A stretch of DNA of 40,526 bases from an uncultured Pseudomonadota bacterium (GTDB lineage Bacteria > Myxococcota_A > UBA796 > SXON01), in contig CAJBVW010000438.1 of NCBI GenBank assembly GCA_903959175.1, positions 1 through 40,526 on the forward strand. The letters run 5' to 3'. Shown here piece by piece: positions 1-9,326 of the stretch. The notes below the pieces were generated by a model. The model did not search any database, was not told the origin of the DNA, and saw only the letters and a program-made list of their open reading frames with translations. The position numbers and the translations under genes were made by a program. Every line of letters starts with the position of its first letter. The stretch's first letter is position 1.

Positions 1-1
1 C

Positions 2-789
<788 letters not shown>

Positions 790-793
<4 letters not shown>

Positions 794-1803
794 AGCGCAT
801 CGCCCTCGTCTGCCCCGGCCGCGGCAGCTATTCCCGCGACCTCCTCGGCTCCCTCCGCCCCTCCCCCTCGGTGGCCGCGGCGGACGCCTTCCGCGCCGCG
901 CTGGGGCGGCCCACCCCCACCGAGCTGGACGCCGCGCCCGCCTACGCCTCGCGCCTCCACGTCGCCGGCGAGAACGCCTCGATCCTCACGATGGCCGGCT
1001 CGCTCTCGGATCGTGACGCGCTCGCGCTTGGACCCGACGGGAAGGCCGAGGTCGTCTGTGTCCTCGGCAACTCGATGGGCTGGTACACCGCGCTCTCCGT
1101 CGCCGGCGCGCTCTCGCAGGCCGACAGCTTCACGCTCGTCGAGACCATGGCGCAGTACCAGGCCGACAACGTCATCGGCGGCCAGGTGCTCTACCCGCTC
1201 GTGGACGACGCCTGGCGCGCCCTCCCCTCCGCGGAGCTGGACGCCGCGCTCGCCGAGATCCCCGACCTGTACTGGAGCATCCGGCTCGGCGGTCAGGCCG
1301 TCCTCGGCGGCACCACCGCGGCGCTCGATGCGCTGATGAAGCTTCTTCCCCCGCGCAAGATCGGGGAGAGGGACGCCCCGTTCCAGCTCCCCCTCCACTC
1401 CGCGTTCCACACGCCGCTGATGCGCGCGACCTCCGCCCGCGCCTTCGACGATCTCGCCGGGCTCGGCTGGAAGGCCCCGGACGTCCCCCTGGTGGACGGC
1501 CGCGGCGTCGTCTTCCGGCCCCTCCACGCCGACCCCGCCGCCATCCGCGACTACACCCTCGGCGCCCAGGTCACCGATCCCTACAATTTCACCGCCAGCG
1601 TACGCGTCGCCATGCGCGAGTACGCGCCAGACGCCCTCGTGCTCCTCGGGCCCGGCGGCACGCTCGGCGGCGCGGTCGCGCAGGTGCTCATCGCGGAGGG
1701 CTGGCGCCAGCTCGACGGGCGGGGCGCCTTCACCCGCGTGCAGGCCGAGGATCCCGTCGTCATCAGCCTCGCGCGCCCCGAGCAGCGCGCCCTCGTCACA
1801 TGA
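790..1803 (+). CDS. FabD-like ACP S-acyltransferase
   Basis: A 337-residue protein of the acyltransferase fold used by malonyl-CoA:ACP transacylase. It opens with VCPGRGSY, the counterpart of the FPGQGSQ strand. It has a nucleophile elbow GNSMGWY with Ser95 and a later LPLHSAFHTPLM with His203, the expected Ser/His pair. The usual GHSLGE elbow is changed: His becomes Asn, and the following Glu is replaced by an aromatic pair. That suggests a divergent subfamily with altered acyl choice rather than housekeeping FabD. The start is GTG at 790, inside the previous gene's stop (GTGA). The open frame extends further upstream, but that part is Arg-rich antiframe sequence. The stop overlaps the next ATG (ATGA). 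Substrate is unknown. Confidence 0.8.
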
Positions 1804-2276
1804 CCGACCGCGCGCTCGCCCTCGCCGCGATGGGCCTGAAGGAGGTCGACCGCGCCGGGTGGAAGCGGGTCGGCGTCGCCCGCCCCGAGAGCGTGGCGGC
1901 GCACTCCTGGGGCGTGGCGCTCCTCGCGCTTCTGCGCTGCCCGCCGGAGCTCGACCGCGAGAAGCTCCTCGCGATGGCGATCCTCCACGATCTCGCCGAG
2001 CTCCGCGTGGGGGACCTCACGCCCCACGACGGCGTCGCCCGCGACGAGAAGCACCGCCGCGAGGCCGCCGCGATGGACGAGCTCCTCGCCGACCGCCCCG
2101 ACCTGCGCGCGATCTGGGACGAGGCCGAAGCGGGCCAGAGCGCCGAGGCGCGGCTCCTCAAGGACCTCGACCGCGCCGAGATGGGCGCGCAGGCGCTCCG
2201 CTACGAGGCCCAGGGCGTCGACGTCGCCGAGTTCCTGCGCTCCGCGACGGCCAGCATGGAGCGGCTCGGCGAGTAG
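1800..2276 (+). CDS. HD-domain hydrolase (HDDC2/YfbR-like)
   Basis: A 158-residue HD-superfamily metal phosphohydrolase. Visible ligands are His35 in ESVAAHSW, His63-Asp64 in ILHDLAELRVGD, and an Asp in KDLDRAEM near residues 122-124. The block DLTPHDGVARDEKHRREAAAM is characteristic of the HDDC2/YfbR group, whose studied members dephosphorylate deoxynucleoside 5'-monophosphates. Length is normal for the family, which is cytoplasmic. The ATG overlaps the acyltransferase stop, so it is translationally coupled to two genes of apparently unrelated metabolism. Nucleotidase activity is inferred from the family only. Confidence 0.85.
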   Translation: MTDRALALAAMGLKEVDRAGWKRVGVARPESVAAHSWGVALLALLRCPPELDREKLLAMAILHDLAELRVGDLTPHDGVARDEKHRREAAAMDELLADRPDLRAIWDEAEAGQSAEARLLKDLDRAEMGAQALRYEAQGVDVAEFLRSATASMERLGE

Positions 2277-2280
2277 CCGT

Positions 2281-2613
2281 TCAGCCCGGCGGCCACGTCA
2301 GGCGGCGGCCGCCGAGGATGTGCAGGTGGAGGTGGAAGACGGTCTGGCCGGCCTCCTCACCGTTGTTGATGACGACGCGGTAGCCGGAGAGCCCCAGCTT
2401 CTTCGCCACGATCCCGACCGCGAGCATGCAGCGGCCGAGCACCTCCACGTCGGCCTCGGTCGCGAGGTCCAGGCGCGGGATGACCTGCCGGGGCACGACC
2501 AGCACGTGGGTCGGCGCCTGCGGGTGGATGTCGCGGAAGGCGATCGTGTGGTCGTCTTCGTAGACGATGTCGGCGGGGATCTGGCGCGCGATGATCTTCT
2601 CGAACAGGGTCAC
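2281..2613 (-). CDS. HIT family protein (HinT-like)
   Basis: A 110-residue histidine-triad protein. The N-terminal TLFEKIIARQIPADIVYEDD and C-terminal VFHLHLHILGGRR, carrying the His-x-His-x-His triad, are diagnostic of HinT-type purine nucleoside phosphoramidases. Length is normal, with no extra domain or signal peptide. The start is GTG at 2613, preceded by GGAG. It is the last gene of the long minus-strand series and meets the HD gene tail-to-tail with 4 bp between stops. A housekeeping role is likely. Its 54-bp separation from the FecR-like gene leaves open whether it belongs to the same transcript. Confidence 0.92.
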   Translation of the reverse strand: MTLFEKIIARQIPADIVYEDDHTIAFRDIHPQAPTHVLVVPRQVIPRLDLATEADVEVLGRCMLAVGIVAKKLGLSGYRVVINNGEEAGQTVFHLHLHILGGRRLTWPPG

Positions 2614-2667
2614 GGGAGGCTCCGGTGGTCGGACCTTAACCGCGCGCCCACGCCCCTCCCCCGGGAA

Positions 2668-3663
2668 TCAGGGGCCGACGCCGACGGGGAGGACGATGCG
2701 CGCGGGAACGGACGGCGCGCCGAGGAAGCCGGTGCGATCGAAGGACGAGATCCGCCACCAGAGGGCGCCCTCGTCGAAGGGCAGGAACAGCGTCTCGGGC
2801 CGCCACGGGCTGGACCCGACGTCCTCGGCGAGGACGATCGTGGTGAAGTCGGGGGTGGACGCGATCTCGACGCGGTAGCCCAGCGCGCGGTCGACGGGGG
2901 CCCACGCGAAGTCCGGGCGGCGGAGCTGGGTCTTCTCGTTCGGGTACCGCGGCGCGCCGGCCGCGAGCAGCGCCACCGGGGCCGCCGGGGCCTCCCCGTC
3001 GCGCACGCGGGTGGCGGTCCCCTCGGTGAGCGAGACCTGCGCGCCCGCGCCCATGACCTCCACCGGACCGTCGAGGGCCTCGGTGCGGGACGCGCCCTCC
3101 TCCACCGTGACGCGGAAGCCGCCCGTGGTGCTCGTGCTCACGCTCGCACCCGTGCGGACGGTCACGGCGCCGGTGCCCTCCGCCGCCGCGAGCACCGCGA
3201 TCGAGCCGCGCCGCACGGACACGACGGAGGCGCGGCGCTCGTCGCGGGCCCAGCTCGCGTCCAGCGTGAGGCAGGTGCCGCCGAGCATGGTGACGTCGTC
3301 GTGCTCGTGGCTGTGCGGCGCGGTGGCGAGGCGGAGGGTGGCGTGGCCGCCGGGATCCGTGCACACCAGCGTGCCGACGGGGAGCGCCCGCGTGGTGCTC
3401 AGGGGTACGGCGGCCTCCCCGGGGAGCGTGGCGGTGCCGGTCCCCGAGACGGAGAGCACGATGGCGGCGGGCTCCGAGCTCTCCGCTCCGGGGAGCAGCA
3501 GGACGGTGCCGACGGGCGGCAGGTCCTTGGCGGCGAGGCGGTTGAGCGCGCGTAGGGCTCCGACGGGCACGCCCTCCGCCTGCGCCACGTCGAGGAGGGT
3601 CTCGCCCTCGTGGAGGACGTGGTGGTCGAGCGCGTGGGCGAGCCCGGCCCAGAGGAGGATCAC
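2668..3663 (-). CDS. LysM and FecR-like domain envelope protein
   Basis: A 331-residue predicted exported protein. A short hydrophobic leader (VILLWAGLAHA) is followed by a LysM-like segment, about residues 13-60 (HHVLHEGETLLDVAQAEGV, then LNRLAAKDLPPVGTVLLLPG). LysM domains bind peptidoglycan. Residues of roughly 85-210 are beta-rich with the FecR-type pattern GGHATLRLATAP, LTLDAS, VSVRRGSIAVLA. The C-terminus (about 250-325) looks like an Ig/fibronectin-type repeat: FAWAPVDRALGYRVEIASTPDF, ALWWRISSFDRTGFLG. The GTG start at 3663 overlaps the stop of the OmpA-like gene (GTGA), so the two are coupled. The leader lacks a clear basic n-region. Role as a wall-anchored sensor or scaffold is inferred. 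Confidence 0.75.
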   Translation of the reverse strand: MILLWAGLAHALDHHVLHEGETLLDVAQAEGVPVGALRALNRLAAKDLPPVGTVLLLPGAESSEPAAIVLSVSGTGTATLPGEAAVPLSTTRALPVGTLVCTDPGGHATLRLATAPHSHEHDDVTMLGGTCLTLDASWARDERRASVVSVRRGSIAVLAAAEGTGAVTVRTGASVSTSTTGGFRVTVEEGASRTEALDGPVEVMGAGAQVSLTEGTATRVRDGEAPAAPVALLAAGAPRYPNEKTQLRRPDFAWAPVDRALGYRVEIASTPDFTTIVLAEDVGSSPWRPETLFLPFDEGALWWRISSFDRTGFLGAPSVPARIVLPVGVGP

Positions 3664-4985
3664 GGGGCCTCCGGGGCGCTGGCCGAGAGGCTCTCGACGC
3701 GGACGTAGCCGTGGGCGCCCTCGAGCGCGTCCTTCGGGGGTTTGGTCGAGGAGAGCACCTTGACGGCGCCGGCCGGGGCGCCCGCGGCCACCAGCGCGGC
3801 GGCGACGGCCTCCGCGCGGGCGCTCGCGACGCGGCGGTTCGCCTCGGCCTCTTCGGACGCGTAGGCACCCACGATGCGGAGCTGGTGGTCCCCGAGGGCG
3901 GCGACGTAGGCGCGCAGCGCCGGCAGCACGTCGGCGGGCACCTCCGCGGAGCCGACCGGGAACGAGAGGGTGAGCGGCGCGGGCACCGGCGCGCGCAGCC
4001 AGAGCGCGTACCCGGCCGCGACCGCACCGTCGATCACGACGCTGCGGCCGCCCCCGACGACCTCGACGGCGACGGGCCCCTCGGGCGCGCTGAAGACGGC
4101 GGTGCCGTCGGGAGCGATCGGGAACACGCTCGCGCCGATGCGCACGCGGTCCCCCGGGAAGGCCACCACGACGACCGAGCCGTACGCGGGGGCCGGGGTG
4201 AGCGAGAGCACACGCCCGCCGGCGGCGTCGAGGGTCACGTCCGCCGGGAGGTAGCCGGGGGCGCGCACCTGGACGGTCACCCCGAGGAGGGAGGCGGGAT
4301 CGCGGTCGCCCAGCGAGCTCGCCGGCACCCACTCGCAGACGGGGTGCGGCAGCCACACCATCGCCTCCGCGGGGGTCACGAGGAGCGGCAGGGGCGGCGG
4401 GGGCGCGGTAGGATCGCGCTCGGTGACGAGCGAGGCGGGCCGCGCGACGCGGGGGCCCGCCCGCCACGCGACGCCGACGCCGGCGATCACAGCGCCGGCC
4501 CCGCCGCCGCCGTACTGCCACGCGAGCGAGGCGCGCAGCCCGCGGTCGGCAGGCGCGGGGCCGTCGTACGCGACGCCGACGCGCGCGAGCGGGCGGGGGG
4601 CGTCCACCCACCAGCCGGTGCCGAGCCCCGCGGTGAGGGACAGCGCGCCCTTCGCGCCGGAGACGATCGGGAGGTGCGCGTCGAGCAGCGCCGTGATGCG
4701 CGGCGTGGGCGCGAGGTCGGCGCCGAGGCCGAGGTCCGCGTTGAGCTGCACCGCGCCGAACGGCAGCCCGGCCGACACGCCAAGCCCGGCCGCGGGCGCG
4801 CCCCCCGCGGCGGAGAGCCCGACGCTGCCGTCCACCCGCGCGACAAGCACGACGGCGGACTCGGGCGCGTGCGCGGCGCCGGCCGCGTGGGCCGGAGCCG
4901 ACGCGCACAGGGTTGCCAGCAAGAACGAGGAGAGGGACGTCACGGCTTCCCGTAGAAGCCTACCCGAAACGGGCCCCGGGATCAC
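3660..4985 (-). CDS. OmpA-like C-terminal domain protein
   Basis: A 441-residue exported protein. With the GTG at 4985 it has a basic n-region and a hydrophobic stretch ending APAHAAGA, a good signal peptide. A second GTG at 4943 would remove both arginines, so the upstream start is preferred. The middle is Ala/Gly/Val-rich and beta-like (about 45-180), followed by a proline run and PEGA-like beta segments. Residues of about 335-410 follow the OmpA peptidoglycan-binding layout (LSFPVGSAEVPADVLPALRAY, then NRRVASARAEAVAAAL), but the hallmark GHTD is replaced by GAYAS, so diaminopimelate binding is uncertain. It lies 15 bp after the kinase gene and overlaps the LysM/FecR-like gene, suggesting a joint envelope role. 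Confidence 0.75.
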   Translation of the reverse strand: MIPGPVSGRLLREAVTSLSSFLLATLCASAPAHAAGAAHAPESAVVLVARVDGSVGLSAAGGAPAAGLGVSAGLPFGAVQLNADLGLGADLAPTPRITALLDAHLPIVSGAKGALSLTAGLGTGWWVDAPRPLARVGVAYDGPAPADRGLRASLAWQYGGGGAGAVIAGVGVAWRAGPRVARPASLVTERDPTAPPPPLPLLVTPAEAMVWLPHPVCEWVPASSLGDRDPASLLGVTVQVRAPGYLPADVTLDAAGGRVLSLTPAPAYGSVVVVAFPGDRVRIGASVFPIAPDGTAVFSAPEGPVAVEVVGGGRSVVIDGAVAAGYALWLRAPVPAPLTLSFPVGSAEVPADVLPALRAYVAALGDHQLRIVGAYASEEAEANRRVASARAEAVAAALVAAGAPAGAVKVLSSTKPPKDALEGAHGYVRVESLSASAPEAP

Positions 4986-5000
4986 GCCGTCCCGGCGGAG

Positions 5001-6596
5001 CTACCGGGCGGGGACCATCCGGAACCGGGCGACCTGCCCGGTCTCCGTGGCGCGGAACGTGCCGTCCAGCGCGGGCTCGTCCGTGAGCCTCGCGACATAG
5101 CGCCCGCTGTCCGCGGTGCGCGTCGTGTCGGCGAGCTCGACGGTGCGCGTGGCGGGGTCGAAGCGCCCCTGCACGTCGGTGACGATGGCGGTGCCCTGGA
5201 AGGTGACCGTGACCGTGCCGTGGAGCGCGTCGTCGGTGCCGGCGAGGTCGAACCGGCTGGTGCGCCCGTTGAAGGAGCCCGTCCACACCCCGACGGGCGA
5301 GGCGGCCTTGGCGACCGGCTCGGCGACGGTCGGGCTGGACGGCTGCGCGTATGAACGGCGCGGCTTCACCTCGGACACGGCCGCGACGACGGCCGGCGCC
5401 TCAACGGCCGGCGCGACGGACGCGGCGACCACCGGAACGGACGGGGCGCTGCCCTCGGGCGTCCTGGCCTCGACGACGACGGCGGAGGGCGTGGGCCCCG
5501 ATGCACGCTCGGTGTTCGCCGGGGGCCCCGGGGGCGCGGATCGGATCCACACGGAGAGCCCCATCGTGCCGAGCAGGAGGAGGAGCAGCCCGGCGGTGAC
5601 GAGCTCGCGGCTGCGCAGGGCCAGCGCGGCTGCGGCGCGCCCGTCCAGCGTCGGCGCGACCTCGCCGCCGCGTCGGGGGCGGGGCACGCGCGGGACGGGC
5701 TCCTGCATGATCTCGGGCTCGGGGCTCAGACCGCTGAGCGAGGCGAGGACGCGATCGCGGACCCACACCCACGCGGCGTCGTCCCGCGCGGAGGGCGGCG
5801 GCTCCGCCGGCAGGAGGGCCATGGCCGCGAGCACGGCGGCGGCCATGTGGCGGGCGCTCGGGTAGCGTTCCGCCGGCGCGAGGCGCGTGGCGCGTTGGAG
5901 GAGCGGGCAGAGCACGTCGGGCACGTCGTCCCACCGCGCGGAGCCCGGCGGCGCGAGGAACAGGTCGACCGGGCTCGCGCCCGTCAGCACGGCGTACACC
6001 GTCGCGCCCGTCGAGTAGATGTCGGCGCCGACGCCCACGCCGCGCGCGTCGAGACGCTGCTCGGGCGGCATGTACGTCATCGAGCCCATCGCCACGCCCA
6101 CGCTGGTGTGGCGCGACTCGCGCCCGTCCGAGAGCAGCGCGATGCCGAAGTCGGCGAGGAGCGCGATGCCGTCGCGGTCGAGGAGCACGTTCTGCGGCTT
6201 CACGTCGCGGTGGATGACGCCGGCGTCGTGCGCGGCGGCGAGCGCGCCGAGGATCTGGAGGGCGTACCGGCACGCGACCACGGGGGGCAGCGGCCCGGTC
6301 TCGTCGACACGGTCCTGGAGGGAGCCCCCCTCAGCGAGGTCCATGACGAAGTAGTCCTGGCCGTCCGCGGTGCCGACGTCGTAGACGCGCAGGATGTTCG
6401 GGTGCGTCACCCGCGCCATCGCCCGCGCCTCGCCACGGAGGCGGGAGCGCTGCGCGTCGATGCCCGCGCCGTCCCCGCGGAGCACCTTCACCGCGCGCTC
6501 GACGCCGAGCGCAGTGTCCGTCGCCCGGTACACGGTCGACGTGCCGCCGGTGCCGAGGACCTCGCCCAGGCGGTATCGGCCCGCGATTTCAGCCAC
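5001..6596 (-). CDS. transmembrane Ser/Thr protein kinase
   Basis: A 531-residue PknB-type kinase. The glycine loop is GTGGTSTVY, the ATP lysine Lys37 (AVKVL), the catalytic loop HRDVKPQN (Asp131), then DFG at 149-151 and an activation-segment end MPPEQ in place of APE. All catalytic residues are present. A Pro-rich linker leads to one membrane helix near 333-352 (LVTAGLLLLLLGTMGLSVWI). An Ala/Pro/Val-rich periplasmic stalk and a C-terminal beta-rich domain (about 430-531, GVWTGSFNGRTSRFDLAG) follow, likely the sensor. It does not look like PASTA or another named sensor. GTG start; 45 bp after the FHA gene, whose product is the natural phospho-reader. Signal and targets are unknown. Confidence 0.9.
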   Translation of the reverse strand: MAEIAGRYRLGEVLGTGGTSTVYRATDTALGVERAVKVLRGDGAGIDAQRSRLRGEARAMARVTHPNILRVYDVGTADGQDYFVMDLAEGGSLQDRVDETGPLPPVVACRYALQILGALAAAHDAGVIHRDVKPQNVLLDRDGIALLADFGIALLSDGRESRHTSVGVAMGSMTYMPPEQRLDARGVGVGADIYSTGATVYAVLTGASPVDLFLAPPGSARWDDVPDVLCPLLQRATRLAPAERYPSARHMAAAVLAAMALLPAEPPPSARDDAAWVWVRDRVLASLSGLSPEPEIMQEPVPRVPRPRRGGEVAPTLDGRAAAALALRSRELVTAGLLLLLLGTMGLSVWIRSAPPGPPANTERASGPTPSAVVVEARTPEGSAPSVPVVAASVAPAVEAPAVVAAVSEVKPRRSYAQPSSPTVAEPVAKAASPVGVWTGSFNGRTSRFDLAGTDDALHGTVTVTFQGTAIVTDVQGRFDPATRTVELADTTRTADSGRYVARLTDEPALDGTFRATETGQVARFRMVPAR

Positions 6597-6641
6597 GGCG
6601 AAGCCCGCGCGGGCGCGCGTCGACGCCGCGCGGAGGCGCGC

Positions 6642-7598
6642 TCAACGGATCGTCACCTCGGTGACGCGGAGACGGACGAACCGCTGCTTCTTCTCGATGA
6701 ACCAGGGATCGAAGCCCGCCACCCGCAGCTCCGCGCGCAGCCGATGCAGCAGCACGTTGAGCTTGTTCTCGTCGCCGTGCCGGCCCCACACGCCGGTCAT
6801 GACCTCGTCGTCGGGGCACCAACCGCGCTCGTCCGGCGGCACGCCGCGCAGGCGATCCTCCTCGAAGCGGCGCCCGAGCAGGAAGAGCAGCACGGCGCGG
6901 TTCCCGCTGTCGATCTTGTGGGAGCGGCCCGAGGCCACGTCGTCCATCGTCGCCTCGGCGCCGAAGGGCCCCTCGAGCGTCGCGCTCAGGCGGTACGGAT
7001 ACCGCTCGGCCTGCGGCACCTCGGTGGCGGCCTGGACCTCCTCCACCTCGGCGAGGCGCAGCACGCGGTCGCCCACGGTGAAGTCGACGCCGATGGTCAG
7101 CGGACCCTCGCTGTCGTCGGTCCCGATCCGCACCTCGCCGTTGGAGTGAAGGATGAGCGTCGCCGCGCGCGCCGGCCCGTCGGGCAGGCGGAGGTCCGCG
7201 TCGGGCCCGGAGCCGATCGCGAAGCGGTCGCCGGTGAGCGGGAAGCGGGTCCCCGCGCGGAGGTCCTCGACCGCGAGGCCGCGGCTCGGGGCCTCGGGCA
7301 CCGCCACGTCCGCGCGCACCTGGAGCACGCACGTCGTGCCGAGGCGGATGCGATCGCCGTCGCGCACGGGGTGCACGCTGCGGATGCGCTTCTCGTTGAT
7401 GAACGTGCCGTTCGTGGACGCGAGGTCCTTGATCCAGACCGTCGTGCCTTCACGCCACACCATCAAGTGATGGCCGGACACCGTCGCGTCCGACACCACG
7501 AGCTCGTTCCCCGGCGCGCGTCCCACATGGATCGCGGCCTCCTCCACGCGGATCGCGTGGACCGTCTCGCCCGACCTCAGGAGCAGCAGCTCAACCAA
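6642..7598 (-). CDS. FHA-domain protein with winged-helix-like C-terminus
   Basis: A 318-residue protein. Residues of about 22-95 form a canonical FHA phosphothreonine-binding domain: GRAPGNELV, VSGHHL, then IKDLASTNGTFIN. Residues of about 110-190 resemble a second, degenerate FHA (FAIGSGPDADLRLPD, TLILHSNGEVRIG, GDRVLRLAEVEE) that lacks the SxxH and NG signatures. The C-terminus (about 225-318) ends LLHRLRAELRVAGFDPW, FIEKKQRFVRLRV, like the recognition helix and wing of OmpR/SARP DNA-binding domains. The start is TTG at 7598, supported by AGGAGG (7605-7610) at 6-nt spacing. Likely a cytoplasmic regulator bound or modulated by the adjacent kinase; DNA binding is inferred from pattern. Confidence 0.8.
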   Translation of the reverse strand: MVELLLLRSGETVHAIRVEEAAIHVGRAPGNELVVSDATVSGHHLMVWREGTTVWIKDLASTNGTFINEKRIRSVHPVRDGDRIRLGTTCVLQVRADVAVPEAPSRGLAVEDLRAGTRFPLTGDRFAIGSGPDADLRLPDGPARAATLILHSNGEVRIGTDDSEGPLTIGVDFTVGDRVLRLAEVEEVQAATEVPQAERYPYRLSATLEGPFGAEATMDDVASGRSHKIDSGNRAVLLFLLGRRFEEDRLRGVPPDERGWCPDDEVMTGVWGRHGDENKLNVLLHRLRAELRVAGFDPWFIEKKQRFVRLRVTEVTIR

Positions 7599-7635
7599 CC
7601 TCGACCTCCTTGGCGATCACCGTAGGCGCGCAGCC

Positions 7636-8826
7636 CTAGGGTAACGCCTCCGGGTGGCGCGATCGGTATCGCGCGAAGGTCATTCGCACGACCTCGTCGC
7701 GATCCTCGTCCAGCAGCGGCTCGATCTCGGCGAAGCGCCGGTCGTCGAGCGTGTACTGGAAGCCGGTGACATAGCGGCGAACGAGGTCGGCCACGACGGG
7801 GTCGACGCTCGCGGCGAGGTCACCCGCGCGCAGGAGCAACACCAGCCCGGGACCCGGCTCGTCCTCCCCCGCGGGCGCCTCGCAGAGGAGCCGCCCGGCG
7901 AGCTGCAGGGCGCGGGCCTCCGCGGCGGCGTCCACCCCCGCGCGCGCGGCACGGGCCACTTCGCCGAGGACTGCCACCGCCGCACCGCTCCGCCCGGACT
8001 CGGCGTATGCGCGCGACAGCTCCTCCAGGCCCTCGGCCTCGCCGGTGAGGTCAGCGGCCTGGCGAGCGAGCCGTACGGCCCGCCGCAACGTCTCCACCCG
8101 CGCGTCCGGCGCGACCAGCGCGGCCTCGCGCCGGAGCACCGCCGCCACACCCGCGAGGTCCCCGGCGGCCTCGAAGCGGCGCCGCGCCTCCGCGAGCCGC
8201 TCCCCCGCGGCCTCGAGCGCACCCCGCCCCGCGAGGGCGTCGGCCTGGACGAGGGCGGTCGCCCCCTCCCCCGCCCCGGACAGCGCCACGGCGGCCTCGG
8301 GCGCGCCGTCCCGCGCCAGCAGCCGCGCCAGCTCCCGCTCGAGCGCGAGCCGCCGGTGCGCGTCGGCGCGCGCAGCCAGGGCCTCGATGACGCCCACAGC
8401 CAGCGCGATCCCGCCCATGTCCTCGCGCGGGAAGAGGTCCCGCGACTGCGTCCGGAAGGCGTCGAGCACCCACGGCGCGAGCCGGGCGCCGTTCCCCCGC
8501 GTGGGCCCGAGGGCGTCGAGGCGGGCGGCGATCGCCACCAGGGCGGGCTCCGCGCGGTCGAGCAGCGCGGCGAACCCGACGCGGTCGGCGAGGACGGCGC
8601 GCTGGGCGTCCACTGGGTCGACGCGCTCGGGCATGTGGAGCACGGCGGTCGCGGCGGCGCGGCGCAGGCCGTTGGCGAGCGCGAGGTCGAGCTGGGCGGC
8701 GTCCCGGAACTTGGTGCGGAGGGCGGCGGTCGCGAGCGCGCCGCAGCCGGGGGTCGCCGCGGCCCCGGGCGCGAGCGCGGCGAGCCAGCCGACCAGGACG
8801 AGGTCGTCCCGGACGGTCGGGGTCAG
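7636..8826 (-). CDS. helical-repeat (TPR-like) protein, probable CTG start
   Basis: About 396 residues, mostly Ala/Leu/Arg-rich amphipathic helices that look like degenerate TPRs (about 170-330: GDLAGVAAVLRREAALV, TLRRAVRLARQAADLTGEAEGL, SGAAVAVLGEVARAAR). The C-terminus VVRMTFARYRSRHPEALP is distinctive but unrecognised. No ATG, GTG or TTG lies in frame between the previous gene and residue about 60. A CTG at 8826 overlaps the TGA of the preceding gene (CTGA), mimicking the ATGA junctions nearby, and is the best start. The next option, a GTG near 8647, would remove a hydrophobic N-terminus (LVLVGWLAALAPGAAATPGCG) that could be an export or lipoprotein signal. Probably a scaffold in the sigma/kinase module. 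Function unknown. Confidence 0.6.
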   Translation of the reverse strand: MTPTVRDDLVLVGWLAALAPGAAATPGCGALATAALRTKFRDAAQLDLALANGLRRAAATAVLHMPERVDPVDAQRAVLADRVGFAALLDRAEPALVAIAARLDALGPTRGNGARLAPWVLDAFRTQSRDLFPREDMGGIALAVGVIEALAARADAHRRLALERELARLLARDGAPEAAVALSGAGEGATALVQADALAGRGALEAAGERLAEARRRFEAAGDLAGVAAVLRREAALVAPDARVETLRRAVRLARQAADLTGEAEGLEELSRAYAESGRSGAAVAVLGEVARAARAGVDAAAEARALQLAGRLLCEAPAGEDEPGPGLVLLLRAGDLAASVDPVVADLVRRYVTGFQYTLDDRRFAEIEPLLDEDRDEVVRMTFARYRSRHPEALP

Positions 8827-9326
8827 TAGTCGGCCCGGACGGGCAGCATCAGGATGCCGTCCTTGAACGTCGGGCCCGCGACGATGAACGTGCCGCCGCG
8901 GTTGATGCTCACGGTGGTGTCGAGGAGCTTGCCGTCGTCGCTGGTGATCTCGACGCGGACGCGGGCCCGGGCGTCGTCCTTCGAGATGAGCGTGACCTTG
9001 AGGCGGCGCCCGCCCTCGATCGGGAAGTTGTGGTCCTCCCCTACGGAGACATCGGCGTCCTGCGTGGAGAGCAGGCGGTAGCCCTTGTACTTGAAGTAGC
9101 GGAACGAGGACGACAGCGCCGAGAGCCGCGGGTCGATGCCGCTCTCCGAGTCGGTCGCGTGCACGACGGAGATGTGGACGCCCACGCGGCTCGCGACCGG
9201 CTTCTGAGTCGCGGCGCCGGCCGCCGCGGGACGCGCGGGCGCCGGGGCGGGCCGGCTCTGCGCGTACGCAGGGCCCGAGAGCGCCATCGCCGCCAGGACC
9301 GTGGCCAGGAGCAGGACGCGAAGCAT
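8823..9326 (-). CDS. secreted protein of unknown function
   Basis: A 167-residue protein with a clear Sec signal peptide: Arg3, a hydrophobic run, and the likely cleavage site PAYA before QS at residue 22-23. A Pro/Ala-rich linker (about 24-45) leads to a single compact beta domain, about 48-167 (VGVHISVVHATDSESGIDPR, FRYFKYKGYRLLS, GRRLKVTLISKDDARARVRV, GGTFIVAGPTFKDGILML). The pattern is of a small periplasmic beta-sandwich, but I do not recognise the family. The ATG at 9326 overlaps the anti-sigma gene's stop (TGATG), so it is co-translated with it and is a candidate periplasmic partner or ligand sensor for that membrane protein. Confidence 0.75.
   Translation of the reverse strand: MLRVLLLATVLAAMALSGPAYAQSRPAPAPARPAAAGAATQKPVASRVGVHISVVHATDSESGIDPRLSALSSSFRYFKYKGYRLLSTQDADVSVGEDHNFPIEGGRRLKVTLISKDDARARVRVEITSDDGKLLDTTVSINRGGTFIVAGPTFKDGILMLPVRADY

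Noticed and set aside
2614-2667. Possible promoter or terminator between the LysM/FecR-like gene and the HIT gene.
   Set aside because: No hexamers or hairpin with a T-tract could be found in these 54 bases.
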